From Anaerobium acetethylicum (lineage in GTDB: Bacteria; Bacillota; Clostridia; Lachnospirales; Lachnospiraceae): a stretch of 59,614 nucleotides of DNA. The DNA lies in NCBI RefSeq assembly GCF_900096945.1, contig NZ_FMKA01000022.1, positions 1-59,614 of the forward strand. The letters are read 5' to 3'. The notes under the pieces are model-generated. The model worked only from the letters and a program-made list of their open reading frames with translations. It made no database searches and was not told where the DNA came from. Both the position numbers and the translations under genes were made by a program. This document shows positions 1-6,798 of the stretch, piece by piece; position 1 is the first letter of the stretch, and every line of letters starts with the position of its first letter.

Positions 1-169
1 TCTCGCTTAGATGAAGACGTAGTGGTACGTAAGGACGCAGAGTACGCGTCCTAAGTACCAACGTCTTCATAAAGCTGCTCATTGAATCATGTTTTTCATC
101 ACTGTTTGATTGCTGGCGAAGGTGTGAAAATTGACGACGCCGGACGTTACACAGGGGTTTGATACGCTA
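1..169. repeat. MITE-like hairpin element, copy 1 (left end cut by window)
   Basis: This is the right-hand part of a dispersed hairpin element also found at 20772, 26166 and 29662. The inner stem ATGAAGACG/CGTCTTCAT and the tip GGACGC/GCGTCC are intact. The tip differs on both sides from GGCCGC/GCGGCC in copy 2, so pairing is preserved. The inner terminal repeat (123-136) and the outer one (154-169) are slightly degenerate. No protein is encoded. Confidence 0.8.
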
Positions 170-234
170 ATGTAAAGTAAGAGTCAGAATTAAATTTATA
201 ATTAGAATTTGAATTAAAATCAGAATCAGAATTA

Positions 235-261
235 GAGATAGAGATAGAGATAGAGATAGAA
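235..261. repeat. GAGATA hexanucleotide microsatellite
   Basis: A run of about four and a half GAGATA units ends just before the AGGAGG ribosome binding site of the 275 gene. It follows an A/T-rich stretch built from AGAATTA-like words. It lies in the untranslated leader. Slippage here could change leader length, but nothing shows that it does. Confidence 0.7.
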
Positions 262-274
262 CAGGAGGACGAAT

Positions 275-1189
275 ATGAAATTAGGGTTTGTAAGTGCAAT
301 ATTGGATCAGAGCAGTTTTGAAGAAGTAATCGATACGGCGAGCGAACTTGGGTTCGGGTGCGTGGAGCTGGCGTGCTGGCCGCAGGGAAAGGCGGAACGC
401 CGTTATGCGGGCGTGAGCCATATAAATGCAGATGATTTGAGCGAAGAAAAGATTGCGTATATCAATGACTACTGCGCAAAGAAAAATGTACAGATTTCTT
501 CACTGGCATATTATCCCAACGCAATGGACGGGGATCTGGAAAAAAGGAATGCAGCGATTGAACATCTGAAAAAACTGATCGTGGCAAGCAGCCGCCTTGG
601 AATCGGAATGGTGACCACTTTTATCGGCAGGGACCAGACGAAAACGGTGGAAGAAAATCTCGAACTGTTCAAGGAAATCTGGCCTCCGATCATTAAGCTG
701 GCAGAAGAGCATAAGGTTAAGGTTGCGATCGAAAATTGTCCGATGCTGTTCGGAGCTGACCAGTGGCCGGGCGGTCAGAATCTTGCGACCACTCCGAAAA
801 TCTGGAAAGAGCTTTTCGCAATCATTCCAAGCGAATACTTTGGTTTGAATTATGATCCTTCTCATTTTGTATGGCAGATGATCGACTATATCAAACCGAT
901 CTATGAGTTCAAGGATAAGATTTTCCACGTGCATTATAAGGATATCAAGGTCTACAAAGACAAGCTTGATGAAGTGGGCATCATGGCATATCCGTTAAGC
1001 TTTATGTCACCAAAGCTTCCAGGCCTTGGAGACGTGGACTGGGGAAAATACGTAAGTGCGCTTACTGACATCGGTTATACAGGATGCACCTGCATCGAAG
1101 TCGAGGACAAAGCGTTTGAAGGATCCCAGGAAGCGGTTATGAACAGCCTTAAGCTCAGCAAAAAATATATGGAGCAGTTTGTAATTTAA
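275..1189 (+). CDS. Sugar phosphate isomerase/epimerase-type TIM barrel protein
   Basis: A 304-residue cytoplasmic protein of the xylose-isomerase-like TIM barrel (AP endonuclease family 2) superfamily. Members isomerise or epimerise keto-sugars using a divalent metal. Candidate ligands are visible in order: Glu in AIENCPM, Asp in NYDPSHF, His in HVHYKDI and Glu in CIEVED. The start has a clear AGGAGG eight bases upstream. It is followed after 33 bp by a flavodoxin-ferredoxin gene, so the two may be co-transcribed. It is longer than the hydroxypyruvate-isomerase-like barrels at 4788 and 58735, and it lacks the EYEG motif of the deglycosidase-like barrels at 15980-37510. The substrate cannot be read from sequence; a 3-keto-sugar or inosose is a reasonable guess. 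Confidence 0.85.
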   Translation: MKLGFVSAILDQSSFEEVIDTASELGFGCVELACWPQGKAERRYAGVSHINADDLSEEKIAYINDYCAKKNVQISSLAYYPNAMDGDLEKRNAAIEHLKKLIVASSRLGIGMVTTFIGRDQTKTVEENLELFKEIWPPIIKLAEEHKVKVAIENCPMLFGADQWPGGQNLATTPKIWKELFAIIPSEYFGLNYDPSHFVWQMIDYIKPIYEFKDKIFHVHYKDIKVYKDKLDEVGIMAYPLSFMSPKLPGLGDVDWGKYVSALTDIGYTGCTCIEVEDKAFEGSQEAVMNSLKLSKKYMEQFVI

Positions 1190-1222
1190 TTAGAAAGTCG
1201 CATTATCTAAGGAGATAAAGAC

Positions 1223-2185
1223 ATGAAAGTTCTGATAATATATTTTTCGCAGAGTGGAAATACAAAAAAAATCGCGCACTCCATCGCAGAGGGAGCGCGA
1301 GGAGCAGCTGAAGTTGTTGACATAAAAAGTATCAAGCATGTGAATTACGAGATGATGCAGGACTATGACCTGATTGGACTTGGAAGCCCTGTTTGGAAGG
1401 CGGATCCGCCTAACATCAGAAGATTTTATGAAAATGCACCGGACCAGAAGGGAAAACACATATTCTCCTTTGCGACTCATGGAACAATGCCGGGATTTTA
1501 CTTCCCGGTTGTACTGCCTAATTTAAAGAAGGCTGGATTTACGGTTATCGGCAGTGCGAGATGGTATGGAAATGTCGTAATGCCTGGAATGCCGGAACCT
1601 TATTATACAGCAGGCCATCCAGATGAGCAGGATTGTGAAGAAGCGAAGGAATTCGGAAAAGAAATGGTATTGCGAAGCAGGAGGATTTCAGCAGGAGAGA
1701 CAGGGCTGATTCCTCCAATGCCGAAAAATGATATTGACCCTGATCAGGCAGTCGCAATCGTAAATATGCTCTTGGAGTATGGAAATCCACAGGGGAAGAT
1801 TATCAGGGATCCGGAGAAATGCATCTATCCAAAATGCAGCTGCTGTATGGATTACTGTACCATGGATTATATCGACTTAAGCTGCACTCCGCAGAAATTT
1901 GGCAGTGAAGGCTGCTGTTGTGATGATAATCACGAATGTGCCTGGTGCTTTATGATATGTCCGACCGGTGCTATCCGCCTGGATCCGGATGTTTATGAGC
2001 ACATCAAACCATCAATTGGCGTGAGAAAAACATTGTTTGAAAAAATATTGAATGAAGCTGAAGAAAAGGGAGATTTTCGCAGACATGTGCCTGCAGATGA
2101 GGTCGGTTTCAATACCCCGTATGTAATTGCACATCAGAAACATCCATACTTCAGGGTTCCGCCAATGAATCAGAACGAAGATTAA
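1223..2185 (+). CDS. EFR1-type flavodoxin-ferredoxin fusion protein
   Basis: A 320-residue protein with an N-terminal flavodoxin domain (FMN phosphate loop in FSQSGNTKKIAHSIAEG near residue 9) and a C-terminal cysteine-rich ferredoxin-like domain at about residues 190-255. The cysteine groups are CIYPKCSCCMDYC and later CCCDDNHECAWCFMICPTG, enough for one or two Fe-S clusters. Proteins of this build (EFR1 family) are common in anaerobic Firmicutes and are thought to pass electrons between flavin and Fe-S partners. AAGGAG precedes the ATG. It lies between a TIM barrel gene and an Fe-S/FMN reductase gene and may supply electrons to reductive steps of glycoside breakdown. The partner is not identified. 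Confidence 0.85.
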   Translation: MKVLIIYFSQSGNTKKIAHSIAEGARGAAEVVDIKSIKHVNYEMMQDYDLIGLGSPVWKADPPNIRRFYENAPDQKGKHIFSFATHGTMPGFYFPVVLPNLKKAGFTVIGSARWYGNVVMPGMPEPYYTAGHPDEQDCEEAKEFGKEMVLRSRRISAGETGLIPPMPKNDIDPDQAVAIVNMLLEYGNPQGKIIRDPEKCIYPKCSCCMDYCTMDYIDLSCTPQKFGSEGCCCDDNHECAWCFMICPTGAIRLDPDVYEHIKPSIGVRKTLFEKILNEAEEKGDFRRHVPADEVGFNTPYVIAHQKHPYFRVPPMNQNED

Positions 2186-2248
2186 TGAAACAAAAGGCCG
2201 GGGGAGAGGAAATACGAAAGTAGTACCAGGAATCCGGCAGGATAATAG

Positions 2249-2312
2249 TAAAAAATAAAGTAAAATAAAAATCAAAAATAAAAATAAAACCAAAACCAAA
2301 ATCAAAACAAAC
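2249..2312. repeat. A-rich low-complexity leader
   Basis: The gap before the 2341 gene is almost only A with spaced T and C words (AAAATAAA and AAAACC types). It is simple-sequence DNA similar in spirit to the GAGATA run at 235 and the purine run near 53930. No hairpin or ORF is visible in it. Confidence 0.6.
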
Positions 2313-2340
2313 CACCAACACTACGAATGGAGAAAATAGC

Positions 2341-3291
2341 ATGAAAATTTTAGGAATTTCGTTTGGAAGAAAAACGAAAAACGGCGATATCATGGTAAAG
2401 CATGCCTTAATGGAAGCACAGGCGGCAGGAGCTGAAGTAAAATTCATCAATACAATGAGTATGAAAATCGGACACTGTGTCGCATGCGGAGCCTGCAGCA
2501 GGGGAAGAGACAACGGAAAACAGATCAAATGTATTTTGAAAGATGATTATCTGGAACTTGAGGAAGCGATTTTAGATGCAGACGGTATTATCGTTGCAGC
2601 TCCGGTATATTCCATTGCGCCGACCGGACAGATGAAGAACTACATCGACCGTTTCGGAGCAGCCCATGACAGGGCGGCAGCGCTTGCTGAACAGGAAAAA
2701 CGTATCCAGAAAGGCAATGTCGAACTTCTCGATCCACGCGTTCTTGCGGACAAATATGTAGCTTATATCTCAGTCGGCGGAGCAAAGACGCAGAACTGGG
2801 TATCCATGGGCCTTCCTAATATGCATATTTTCGGAATTTCTACTGTCATGAAGACGATCGGACAGATCGATGCCTACAATATGGGAACAATCGTGAGCCC
2901 TGTTTTAGATGACGATTTAATGGACAGAGTAGGAAAGTTAGGCAGACATATGGTCGACTCCGTTGGCAAACCGTATGACGAAGTGGAATGGATGGGAGAG
3001 GAAGGCGTATGCCCAGTATGCCATAACTCTTTGATTACAATCGGAAAAACAACAGATGTGGAATGCCCAATATGTGGAATCAGCGGAAAAATCGCTATCG
3101 AAAATGATGAAGTGAAGGTTACCTTCAGCGAAGCAGAGCAGAAGAGAGCGAGAAATACCCTGGCCGGATTAGATGAGCATTACCATGAAATCCAGAACTT
3201 CGTGGCTGAGATAGGGCCAAAAATTGAAAAGAACAAAGAAAAGTTAGGAATGATGTTAGGAAAATATGAAAAATTTGAATCTACATATTAA
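2341..3291 (+). CDS. Iron-sulfur flavoprotein-like NAD(P)H:FMN reductase with C-terminal CxxC knuckles
   Basis: A 316-residue protein. Residues 1 to about 190 form an NADPH-dependent FMN reductase/flavodoxin-2 fold. Within it, CVACGAC followed eleven residues later by Cys resembles the compact Fe-S motif of archaeal Isf flavoproteins. Residues about 220-250 carry CPVC and CPIC, a rubredoxin-like or zinc-ribbon pair. The tail is a charged helix. GGAG precedes the ATG. The next gene overlaps its last 26 bases. Neighbouring the flavodoxin-ferredoxin gene, it looks like part of a small electron-transfer set. Its acceptor is unknown; quinone, aromatic or flavin reduction are all possible. Confidence 0.85.
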   Translation: MKILGISFGRKTKNGDIMVKHALMEAQAAGAEVKFINTMSMKIGHCVACGACSRGRDNGKQIKCILKDDYLELEEAILDADGIIVAAPVYSIAPTGQMKNYIDRFGAAHDRAAALAEQEKRIQKGNVELLDPRVLADKYVAYISVGGAKTQNWVSMGLPNMHIFGISTVMKTIGQIDAYNMGTIVSPVLDDDLMDRVGKLGRHMVDSVGKPYDEVEWMGEEGVCPVCHNSLITIGKTTDVECPICGISGKIAIENDEVKVTFSEAEQKRARNTLAGLDEHYHEIQNFVAEIGPKIEKNKEKLGMMLGKYEKFESTY

Positions 3292-3538
3292 AATTTCCAG
3301 GCAGAAATATAATACGCTATACAACATGGCTGTCGGAGTATGTATGCCGCTGGTGATGAGTACATTCGTTACATTGGCCAATAATGGCCTCAATTCGGGA
3401 TTTGGCATCTACTACCTGCGTACTTATATTGTATCGGTTGTAATGTCAGTTCCGGTCAGCATGGTCTTGATGCCTCTGCTTACCAAGATAATGAGATTAA
3501 TGATTGTGGTTAAAGAAGCAGAATTGAATAAGCAGTAA
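3266..3538 (+). CDS. DUF2798 family small membrane protein
   Basis: A 90-residue protein with two predicted transmembrane helices (about 25-45 and 55-75), matching the DUF2798 pattern in which MPLVMSTFVT and SVVMSVPVSMVLMPL are characteristic. It overlaps the end of the upstream reductase in another frame, with GTTAGGA as a weak ribosome binding site, which suggests translational coupling. An alternative start at Met21 has no ribosome binding site. The function of the family is unknown. A strong terminator follows at once. Confidence 0.7.
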   Translation: MKNLNLHIKISRQKYNTLYNMAVGVCMPLVMSTFVTLANNGLNSGFGIYYLRTYIVSVVMSVPVSMVLMPLLTKIMRLMIVVKEAELNKQ

Positions 3539-3550
3539 TGCAAGATGGAA

Positions 3551-3604
3551 AAAACGGGAACAGCCGCAAAATCAGTGATTGATTTTGCGGCTGTTCCCGT
3601 TTTG
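3551..3604 (+). terminator. Rho-independent terminator after the 2341-3538 genes
   Basis: A near-perfect 23-bp stem: AAAACGGGAACAGCCGCAAA pairs with its complement ending CCCGTTTT, with a short loop. The A and T tails make it likely bidirectional, also ending transcription of the convergent RpiR gene. Confidence 0.8.
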
Positions 3605-3673
3605 TACGATGACTTCAAGCTGTGCATATGTTCAGGGCGGACTTTAACGCATTGCCAAGTGAGACAGATACCC

Positions 3674-4447
3674 TTATAAATAGAGTTCGCGAAATCGTAT
3701 CGACAATAGATTCAAATACATAGAGAAGCGGTAATCATCTATTATACCAAGTGCTCCCTCGAAACAATAAATGTCGTCCGCGTATTTTTGAAATAAAGGA
3801 TAGTGTGCATCCGTTAAGATAAATAATTGAACATTCTTTTCTTTTATCCGCTTCAAGATGTCATTGACACTGACAGCATCCTGAACCACTGGAAGCGTCA
3901 TAATGATAAGGTCTTCCGGTCCCAGTTTTTTGATATCCTCCATTTGCTCAAGCGGTGATGTTTTGATTTCTGTAGCATGTCCTGCCATAATAAGATCACC
4001 TTGAAAACGGTATTCTGAAAAAATAATACCATTTGTATAAAAATGGATATTCCTGCAGGAATGAATCCAGCTTGCGCGGCGGTCCAGTTCTGCTACATTT
4101 AATTCTGACTTCAGTAATTCAATCTGAGTACTCAGTAATTCCAGATATGCTGTGATTCCATCTTTGTATTTCGCCTTATCGTTAAAGGATATATACCGAT
4201 TCAGAACTTCGTAGTTTTTTACAGAATCAACTAAATTACTTTTGAATTCCTGGAAACTGCGATATCCCAATTTTCTGCTCAATCTGCTGATTGTGGTCGG
4301 TGAAACATAGCATATCTCGGCAACCTCATAAATTGTGGCTGATTCCATTTTTTCCAGATTATTCAATATAATACCAACCACGTCGTGGTAAATGTTACTT
4401 TTATTACTGCTGTTATAGTAAATCTGCAATCCTTCTAATGCATGCAT
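3674..4447 (-). CDS. RpiR-family transcriptional regulator (HTH + SIS)
   Basis: A 257-residue regulator. The N-terminal RpiR helix-turn-helix lies at about residues 25-75 (SATIYEVAEICYVSPTTISR), followed by a SIS phosphosugar-binding domain. Such proteins sense sugar phosphates and control sugar-use genes. It is divergent from the TIM barrel gene at 4788, its likely target. A palindrome at 4668-4684 in the shared 340-bp gap is a candidate operator. It is a paralog of the regulator at 57802, which also stands beside a TIM barrel gene. GAGGAG lies upstream of the ATG. Confidence 0.85.
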   Translation of the reverse strand: MHALEGLQIYYNSSNKSNIYHDVVGIILNNLEKMESATIYEVAEICYVSPTTISRLSRKLGYRSFQEFKSNLVDSVKNYEVLNRYISFNDKAKYKDGITAYLELLSTQIELLKSELNVAELDRRASWIHSCRNIHFYTNGIIFSEYRFQGDLIMAGHATEIKTSPLEQMEDIKKLGPEDLIIMTLPVVQDAVSVNDILKRIKEKNVQLFILTDAHYPLFQKYADDIYCFEGALGIIDDYRFSMYLNLLSIRFRELYL

Positions 4448-4667
4448 TATTCTTGAATACTCCTCTTATATAATTTTTTTGCGATTATACTTTTCGCTAA
4501 ACAAACGCTTTGATTTATCAGACATTCAAAATATCGATATCTATATCATTATAACATCATATTCGCCATTTGCTAACCATTTTGTAACTATTTCGGACTA
4601 CTGGACTAATGAACAGTTTCCATATTTTATCCATTATCAGGTGTCTCAGCCGAGAGCCGCCAAAAAA

Positions 4668-4684
4668 GTTTCTGATACAGAAAC
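4668..4684. promoter_or_regulatory. Candidate RpiR operator palindrome
   Basis: A perfect 7-bp inverted repeat GTTTCTG-ATA-CAGAAAC in the 340-bp space between the divergent RpiR gene and the 4788 operon. Size and symmetry fit a dimeric regulator site. Related half sites (AGTTTCC, GTTTAGAAAC) occur in the next 60 bases. Nothing else is evident in this intergenic space; an 86-codon ORF at 4479 has no ribosome binding site or family resemblance. Confidence 0.4.
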
Positions 4685-4787
4685 TAGTAAGCATGTAAGG
4701 CGACTGAAAATCCAGTTTCCGGTGTTACTATTAGTTTAGAAACAATAAGCTTGAGCTTTAGAAAGCAGGCTGATAAAGGAGGAATAT

Positions 4788-5561
4788 ATGAAATATTCGG
4801 TATGTATAGATGCGGTATTTATGAACAAAGGTTCTTTTGCCGATGCAATGAAAAAGGTAAAAGAGGCAGGCTATCAGGCTATCGAATTCTGGACCTGGTG
4901 GGATAAGGATATTGAAGAAATTCAGAGACTGCAGAAAGAACTTGGTCTTGAGGTAGCAACGTTTTGCACAAAATTTGTAAATCCAGGCGATAAGGAATTT
5001 CAGGAAGAATATCTGCAGGGATTAAAGGAAAGCATTGTGGTAATGAAAAAATTAAACTGTTCGACTTTGATTGCCCAGGCAGGCTGGGAGTTTGACAGCT
5101 TTTCAAAGGAAATCACCAAAAAACAGCATAGGGAAACTTTTTTGGATACCATGAGAAAGGCGGCAGAGATGGCGGAGAAAGAGAAAATAACATTGGTCAT
5201 TGAACCGCTGAACCTGTTGGTGAATCATCCAGGATATCATCTTTCCACTTCAGAAGATGCTTTTGATGTAATCGACAGGATTGGCAGCAGCAATGTTAAA
5301 ATCCTGTTTGATATTTATCATCAGCAGATTACAGAAGGAAATCTCATTCAGAATATAACGGGAAATATAAATAAGATTGGACATTTCCATGCTGCTGGCA
5401 ATCCGGGAAGAAATGAAATTACAAAAGGTGAAATCAATTACCGTAACGTATTTGAGGCAATCGGGAGGACAGGATACGAAGGATATATTGGGCTTGAATA
5501 TATGACGGATGATAATCCAGTGGCAGGGTTAATTGAAGCAAAAAATAAGATATTAATTTAA
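4788..5561 (+). CDS. Hydroxypyruvate isomerase-like TIM barrel protein
   Basis: A 257-residue xylose-isomerase-like TIM barrel, the usual length for the hydroxypyruvate isomerase/OtnI group. Candidate metal ligands are Glu in LVIEPLN, Asp in ILFDIYHQQ, His in GHFHAAG and Glu in GLEYMTD. It starts after a strong AAAGGAGG. The Gfo/Idh/MocA gene begins 25 bp downstream, so these form an operon likely controlled by the divergent RpiR protein. The second copy at 58735 is clearly homologous (both have GHxHAAG and GNPGR/GCPER) and also sits next to an RpiR gene. The substrate is probably a small keto-acid or a keto-sugar made by the partner oxidoreductase. Confidence 0.85.
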   Translation: MKYSVCIDAVFMNKGSFADAMKKVKEAGYQAIEFWTWWDKDIEEIQRLQKELGLEVATFCTKFVNPGDKEFQEEYLQGLKESIVVMKKLNCSTLIAQAGWEFDSFSKEITKKQHRETFLDTMRKAAEMAEKEKITLVIEPLNLLVNHPGYHLSTSEDAFDVIDRIGSSNVKILFDIYHQQITEGNLIQNITGNINKIGHFHAAGNPGRNEITKGEINYRNVFEAIGRTGYEGYIGLEYMTDDNPVAGLIEAKNKILI

Positions 5562-5586
5562 TCGAAAAAAAGAAAGAGGTAGAAAA

Positions 5587-6672
5587 ATGAAGGACAACAA
5601 AACGATTTACAAAGTAGGTTTAATCGGCTGTGGATGGATTGCCGAAGATAAGCATATTCCAGGTTTGATAGCAAACAAGGATGTGGAAATTACGGCCTTA
5701 TGCGATCTTGATGTGGAAAAGGCAAAAAAACTGGCAGGATTGTTCGGCCTTGAAAAGGCGCAGGTATACTCGGACTATAAAAAATTGCTGACAGAAGCAG
5801 ACACGGATATCATCCTTATTGCTACACCGAATCCGCTGCATTGCGAAATGACAGTGGCAGCATTAGGGGCTGGAAACCATGTTTTATGTGAAAAGCCAAT
5901 GGCAACGACTAAGGCAGAATGCGAAGAAATGATTGCAGCGGCAAAAGCATCAGATCGAAAACTGACTGTCGGGTATCAGTGGAGATATCGTCCTGAGGCT
6001 CTCTACATTAAGGAAATGTGCGAAAAAGGGGAGCTTGGAGAAATCTATTATGCAAAAGCGCATGCTGCCCGCTACAGAGCAGTACCAAAGTGGGGGGAAT
6101 ATTTATCTGGAAAGAATGGTGGAGGTGTACTAATTGATGGAGCACCGCATGCACTTGACCTGACACTGTGGACAATGAATAATTATGAACCAGCCAGTGT
6201 AAAAGCCCACACTTACCACAAAATGGCACAGAAACCAGAAGGAAATATATGGGGTGGCTGGGCAGAAGATGAGTTTAAAGTGGAAGATTCCGGTTTTGCA
6301 ATCATTACGATGAAAAATGGCGCGACAGTGTATCTGGAAGCGGCATGGTTGATTAATATGCTGAGTGGCGATATGAAGACAACCTTATGCGGAACGGAAG
6401 CAGGCGTCGATATGTTTAATGACGGAGGGGTCCGCATTAATGGTATTGCGCATGGGAAGCCTTATGTATCAGAACCGGATATGAGTATCCCCGGAGCACC
6501 GTTTGCCATAAGGCCTGTAGCGCCGATGTACCGCGAGACACAGGAATTCATCAAAGCTATCCGTGATGATGAAGAGCCATTTATCAAACCGGAAGAAGCA
6601 ATGGTAGTAACACAGATTATTGAAGGGATATACGAATCAGCAAGAAGTGGGAAAGAAGTATTTTTTGAGTAA
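5587..6672 (+). CDS. Gfo/Idh/MocA family NAD(P)-dependent oxidoreductase
   Basis: A 361-residue sugar oxidoreductase. The Rossmann dinucleotide loop is GLIGCGWIAED near residue 12. The family EKP motif is in VLCEKPMATT, and the substrate-side motif is GGVLIDGAPHALDLTLW. Members oxidise or reduce ring hydroxyls of sugars and inositols; DgpA-type members make 3-keto-glycosides before C-deglycosylation. It resembles the 31781 protein in layout, including a shared CGTEAG stretch. It follows the TIM barrel gene by 25 bp, so the two probably act in sequence. Whether it acts on O-glycosides, C-glycosides or free sugars cannot be told. Confidence 0.88.
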   Translation: MKDNKTIYKVGLIGCGWIAEDKHIPGLIANKDVEITALCDLDVEKAKKLAGLFGLEKAQVYSDYKKLLTEADTDIILIATPNPLHCEMTVAALGAGNHVLCEKPMATTKAECEEMIAAAKASDRKLTVGYQWRYRPEALYIKEMCEKGELGEIYYAKAHAARYRAVPKWGEYLSGKNGGGVLIDGAPHALDLTLWTMNNYEPASVKAHTYHKMAQKPEGNIWGGWAEDEFKVEDSGFAIITMKNGATVYLEAAWLINMLSGDMKTTLCGTEAGVDMFNDGGVRINGIAHGKPYVSEPDMSIPGAPFAIRPVAPMYRETQEFIKAIRDDEEPFIKPEEAMVVTQIIEGIYESARSGKEVFFE

Positions 6673-6692
6673 GAGAGAGTAGGATTTCTTTT

Positions 6693-6755
6693 GGCTCTTT
6701 ATCAGTTTTGGCATGGCTTTTGGGAGCTGCGCCAAAGCGGATAAAGAGCCAGTTT
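6693..6755 (+). terminator. Hairpin terminator after the 4788-6672 operon
   Basis: GGCTCTTTATC pairs with GATAAAGAGCC, with an inner TTTGGC/GCCAAA stem, followed by AGTTTTA. It lies between convergent genes and probably ends transcription from both sides. Confidence 0.6.
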
Positions 6756-6798
6756 TATGTTCAGCTGGCAGATGTTTTTTATGTACAAAGGCACAATA

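Noticed and set aside
4479-4739. 86-codon ORF between the RpiR and TIM barrel genes
   Set aside because: No ribosome binding site, no homology impression, and it spans the divergent promoter and palindrome.
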